Source: Allostella vacuolata (GTDB lineage: Bacteria; Pseudomonadota; Alphaproteobacteria; ATCC43930; Allostellaceae). Taken from it: a stretch of DNA of 64,000 bases. Of this stretch, positions 61,444-64,000 are shown in pieces; within the stretch, counting starts at the first letter, position 1; each line of letters opens with the position of its first letter. The translations under genes were made by a program, and so were the position numbers. The notes under the pieces were generated by a model, which did no database searches, was not told the origin of the DNA, and worked only from the letters and a program-made list of their open reading frames with translations. The stretch is from positions 3,993,388 to 4,057,387 of the forward strand of contig AP019702.1 of the NCBI GenBank assembly GCA_006739055.1, read 5' to 3'.

Positions 61444-64000
61444 TCTGGGCGCCGAACTAGCCTACCTCACCATGGTCCTCGGCAGGAACTACGCGGCCGA
61501 GGTCAGCAGCGGCCAGCCGCTGCCGGACGGTGCCATCGTCGCCGAGATCGAGGCCGCCCCCTTCCACTTCGACGAGGAGGAGAAGGCGGAGGTGTTGCGG
61601 GCGCTGGAGGCCAGCTTCACCCAGACCCAAACGCGCGGCTATTCCGTCTTCAGTGATTTCAAGCCTTGGCTGAAGGACAGCAGCGGCTCTATCGACTTCT
61701 ACTACTGGAACCGCCTGAAGCGGTACTATCTGGAGGGCGGCTCGCTGGCTGCCCCGGTCGTCGCAACGCTGGACGCCGTCACTGACCAGATCCTCGACTT
61801 CTCCGGCAATCCCCTGACGCCCGGCGTCGGCTCTCGCCGCGGCATGGTCATGGGCCACGTCCAGTCCGGCAAGACCACCAACTATTCGGCCCTGATCTGC
61901 AAGGCGGCCGACGCGGGCTATCGTACCATCATCCTGCTGGCCGGCATCACCAACTCGCTGCGCGCCCAGACCCAGGAGCGGCTGGACCAGACCTTCATCG
62001 GCAAGAAGTCGATCTTCCACGCCCTGGCGGCGGAGCCTCTGCCGATCTTGACCTACGCCATCAAGAAGCGCTTCCCGGCCTACGGCACCTCGCGGGACAA
62101 GGACTTCACCCGTGACCCCGGCGGCGGCGTGGTATTCAGCCTCGCCGCGCACAACGAGCCGATCATCTTCATTTGCAAGAAGAACAAGGCGCCGCTGGCC
62201 AAACTGCGCGACTGGCTGATCGAACAGGGCCACGGCCAGATTATCTCCTCGCCACTGCTGCTAATCGACGACGAGGCCGACAACGCCTCGATCAACACCT
62301 CCAAGGATCCCAAAGCCACCACTGCGATTAATGCGGTGATCCGCGAGATCATGGCCCTGTTCGAGCGGCGCTCCTACGTCGGCTACACCGCGACACCGTT
62401 TGCCAACATCTTCATCGACCCCGACACCAACAACGAGATGCTGAAAGACGATCTGTTCCCGAAGCACTTCATCAAGACGCTCGATCCGCCCAACACTTAT
62501 GTCGGCGCCTCGCGGGTCTTTGCGGACAACGGGGATCTGCGCGAGCCGATGGTTGAGATCGTGAAAGATTACGTTCCGCACCTGCCGCTCAATCACAAGG
62601 CGGACCACGCGGTGACCCTGCCGACGTCGCTACTGACGGCGGTTCGGGTGTTCGTGCTGACCCGCGCCATCCGCATCCTGCGCGGCCAAGGCCGCCAGCA
62701 CTGCACGATGATGATCAACGTCAGCCGCTTCAACGCCATCCAGGAGAAGGTTCACGGCGAGATCTACATCTACCTCCAGACCCTACAGAACGCCGCCGCC
62801 CTGGCCATGGGGCCGGAGGCGTTAAGCGATCCGATGATCGCCGAGTTCAAGGAGGACTTCGAACGGGAATTCGGCAGCGGCGTAGAGACCTTTGACGCGG
62901 TCCGCACGGTTCTGGCGGACGCGGCGCGCGTCCAGCCCCTAACCGTCAACATGAAGGGGGGCGCGCTCGACTACCGCGCCCATCGTGAGAACGGACTGCA
63001 CGTGATCGCCATCGGCGGCTTGGCGCTGTCACGCGGCCTGACGCTCGAAGGCCTGACCGTCTCCTATATCCTGCGCAACACCGCCGCCTCGGACACGCTC
63101 ATGCAGATGGCGCGTTGGTTCGGCTACCGACCTGGCTACGAGGACATCTGCCGAGTCTACCTGCCGCTGCTCGCCCTGAATCACTATCGCGAGATCAACA
63201 CGGCCATCGAGGAGTTGCGCGACGAAGTTCGCCGCATGCACGACCTCGGCATGACACCCGAATATTTCGGGTTGAAGGTACGGGAAAGCCCCACAGCCAT
63301 CCGAATCACCGCGGCTAACAAGATGCGCATGGCCACCCAGATGAAGATCGCGCAGGACTATTCGGTTCGACATCTGGAAGGCTACATCCTGCCGAACAAC
63401 CAGGACGTCAACACAACCAACCTCGAAGCCGTCCGCGCGTTCGTCGCGGAGCTGGGCGCGCAGCCTTCCGAGAGGTCGACAGCGCAGGCGGAGGTGTGGG
63501 AGCAGAAGTCCGGACGCTCGATCATGACCCTGCTCAAAGCCTTCAGGTTCTCACCGGCGCATGGCGACCTGGGTCCGATCAGCGGGGACGTCAGCCTGTT
63601 CGAGGACTATTTCGCCGACCGTGTCCGGGACGAGATGTCGGAGTGGGACGTGGCGATTCCGCACCCCGCCAGCGGCGAAAAGAAAGCCGTCCTGCGGGAC
63701 GATCTTTCCTTCCCCCTGAGGACGCGAGCGTCTGGCGACATCGTGGACGGGGGATTTCGTGTGACCGGCGGACGAAATCGCGTCGCCGATCCCAACGATG
63801 CGCAAATCGGCCTGACGCAGGATCAGATTGACGCCGGGGATGCCGAGAAGGCCAATGGTCGGCTTCGCGGCGACAAGGCCTACTGCGCTCAGCGCATACG
63901 CCCGATGCTACTGATTCACGTCTTCACCACCGGCGCGGGCCCGTCCGACCTCAAGCTGGAAGGGCCGGTCGTCACATTGAGTTTCTGCCTTCCGCCAACA
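61436..64000 (+). CDS. Z1-domain helicase-like protein (3' truncated by window)
   Basis: 855 codons open to the window end. Start ATG 61436 overlaps the ATPase stop by 8 bases. MGHVQSGKTTN is Walker A (Lys146), LLLIDDEADN is the DExD box (about 275-284), and YTATPFANIF follows. IGGLALSRGLTLEGL precedes LMQMARWFGYRPGYED (from 555), the hallmark of the Z1 (PF10593) family of superfamily 2 ATPases. The region from about 700 on is less conserved, and the C-terminus is unseen. Coupled to the MORC-like ATPase, it is probably the motor of the defence module. Confidence 0.93.
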   Translation, partial: MRDLGAELAYLTMVLGRNYAAEVSSGQPLPDGAIVAEIEAAPFHFDEEEKAEVLRALEASFTQTQTRGYSVFSDFKPWLKDSSGSIDFYYWNRLKRYYLEGGSLAAPVVATLDAVTDQILDFSGNPLTPGVGSRRGMVMGHVQSGKTTNYSALICKAADAGYRTIILLAGITNSLRAQTQERLDQTFIGKKSIFHALAAEPLPILTYAIKKRFPAYGTSRDKDFTRDPGGGVVFSLAAHNEPIIFICKKNKAPLAKLRDWLIEQGHGQIISSPLLLIDDEADNASINTSKDPKATTAINAVIREIMALFERRSYVGYTATPFANIFIDPDTNNEMLKDDLFPKHFIKTLDPPNTYVGASRVFADNGDLREPMVEIVKDYVPHLPLNHKADHAVTLPTSLLTAVRVFVLTRAIRILRGQGRQHCTMMINVSRFNAIQEKVHGEIYIYLQTLQNAAALAMGPEALSDPMIAEFKEDFEREFGSGVETFDAVRTVLADAARVQPLTVNMKGGALDYRAHRENGLHVIAIGGLALSRGLTLEGLTVSYILRNTAASDTLMQMARWFGYRPGYEDICRVYLPLLALNHYREINTAIEELRDEVRRMHDLGMTPEYFGLKVRESPTAIRITAANKMRMATQMKIAQDYSVRHLEGYILPNNQDVNTTNLEAVRAFVAELGAQPSERSTAQAEVWEQKSGRSIMTLLKAFRFSPAHGDLGPISGDVSLFEDYFADRVRDEMSEWDVAIPHPASGEKKAVLRDDLSFPLRTRASGDIVDGGFRVTGGRNRVADPNDAQIGLTQDQIDAGDAEKANGRLRGDKAYCAQRIRPMLLIHVFTTGAGPSDLKLEGPVVTLSFCLPPT

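Overview
This is a 64 kb, visibly GC-rich, densely packed chromosomal segment from an alphaproteobacterium, most plausibly Rhodospirillales-like; I cannot name the genus. The main evidence is the gene order dgt-argS-SPOR-nagZ-scpAB-tatABC-serS-surE-pcm-M23-DUF815-yajC-secDF, the valS-popZ-tolC-pcm-like order, and an alphaproteobacterial-type LexA box at uvrA.

Layout. (1) 1-2142: tail of an accessory region, with the 3' part of a type III restriction-like helicase-nuclease that ends beside the 3' end of tRNA-Lys. (2) 2143-7276: tRNA-Lys, coaD, gyrA and a TPR/outer-membrane barrel protein. (3) 7309-10564: a 35-residue membrane peptide, then an ECF sigma / anti-sigma / subtilisin-like protease operon with ATGA overlaps. 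(4) 10621-16313: ssb and uvrA around a promoter with a perfect SOS box, a secreted RTX metalloprotease, and a tandem-DUF2061 membrane protein whose start lies in a decayed copy of a uvrA segment. (5) 16379-20451: a FecI-FecR-TonB receptor uptake unit, probably for haem, behind candidate iron-responsive operators. (6) 20516-30288: DUF2817 hydrolase, trmFO, CNNM/CBS protein, two squalene/phytoene-synthase-fold proteins, sodB, an Mth938 protein, and secF-secD-yajC. (7) 30476-46100: DUF815 ATPase, then a long minus-strand housekeeping block. (8) 46150-56529: erpA, xth, an MlrC-type M81 protein, valS, popZ, tolC, a second PCMT-like protein, tRNA-Cys and a sorbosone-type dehydrogenase. (9) 56586-64000: tRNA-Asn, then an accessory region with looser spacing and visibly lower GC.

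How the genes work together. The housekeeping core couples envelope biogenesis (Sec, Tat, TolC, cell-wall recycling and remodelling) with chromosome segregation (ScpAB, PopZ) and translation (SerRS, ArgRS, ValRS, TrmFO, tRNAs). The right-hand island encodes Vsr-like nuclease, C5 cytosine methyltransferase, MORC/MutL-like GHKL ATPase and Z1 helicase. This is a restriction-modification-like defence module, preceded by a divergent gene whose N-terminus resembles a domain I associate with HNH/restriction proteins. The Z1 gene runs off the window, so the far end of the system is not visible. Both accessory regions begin exactly at tRNA 3' ends (Lys and Asn), as expected for integrated islands, but no integrase or att repeat is visible here.
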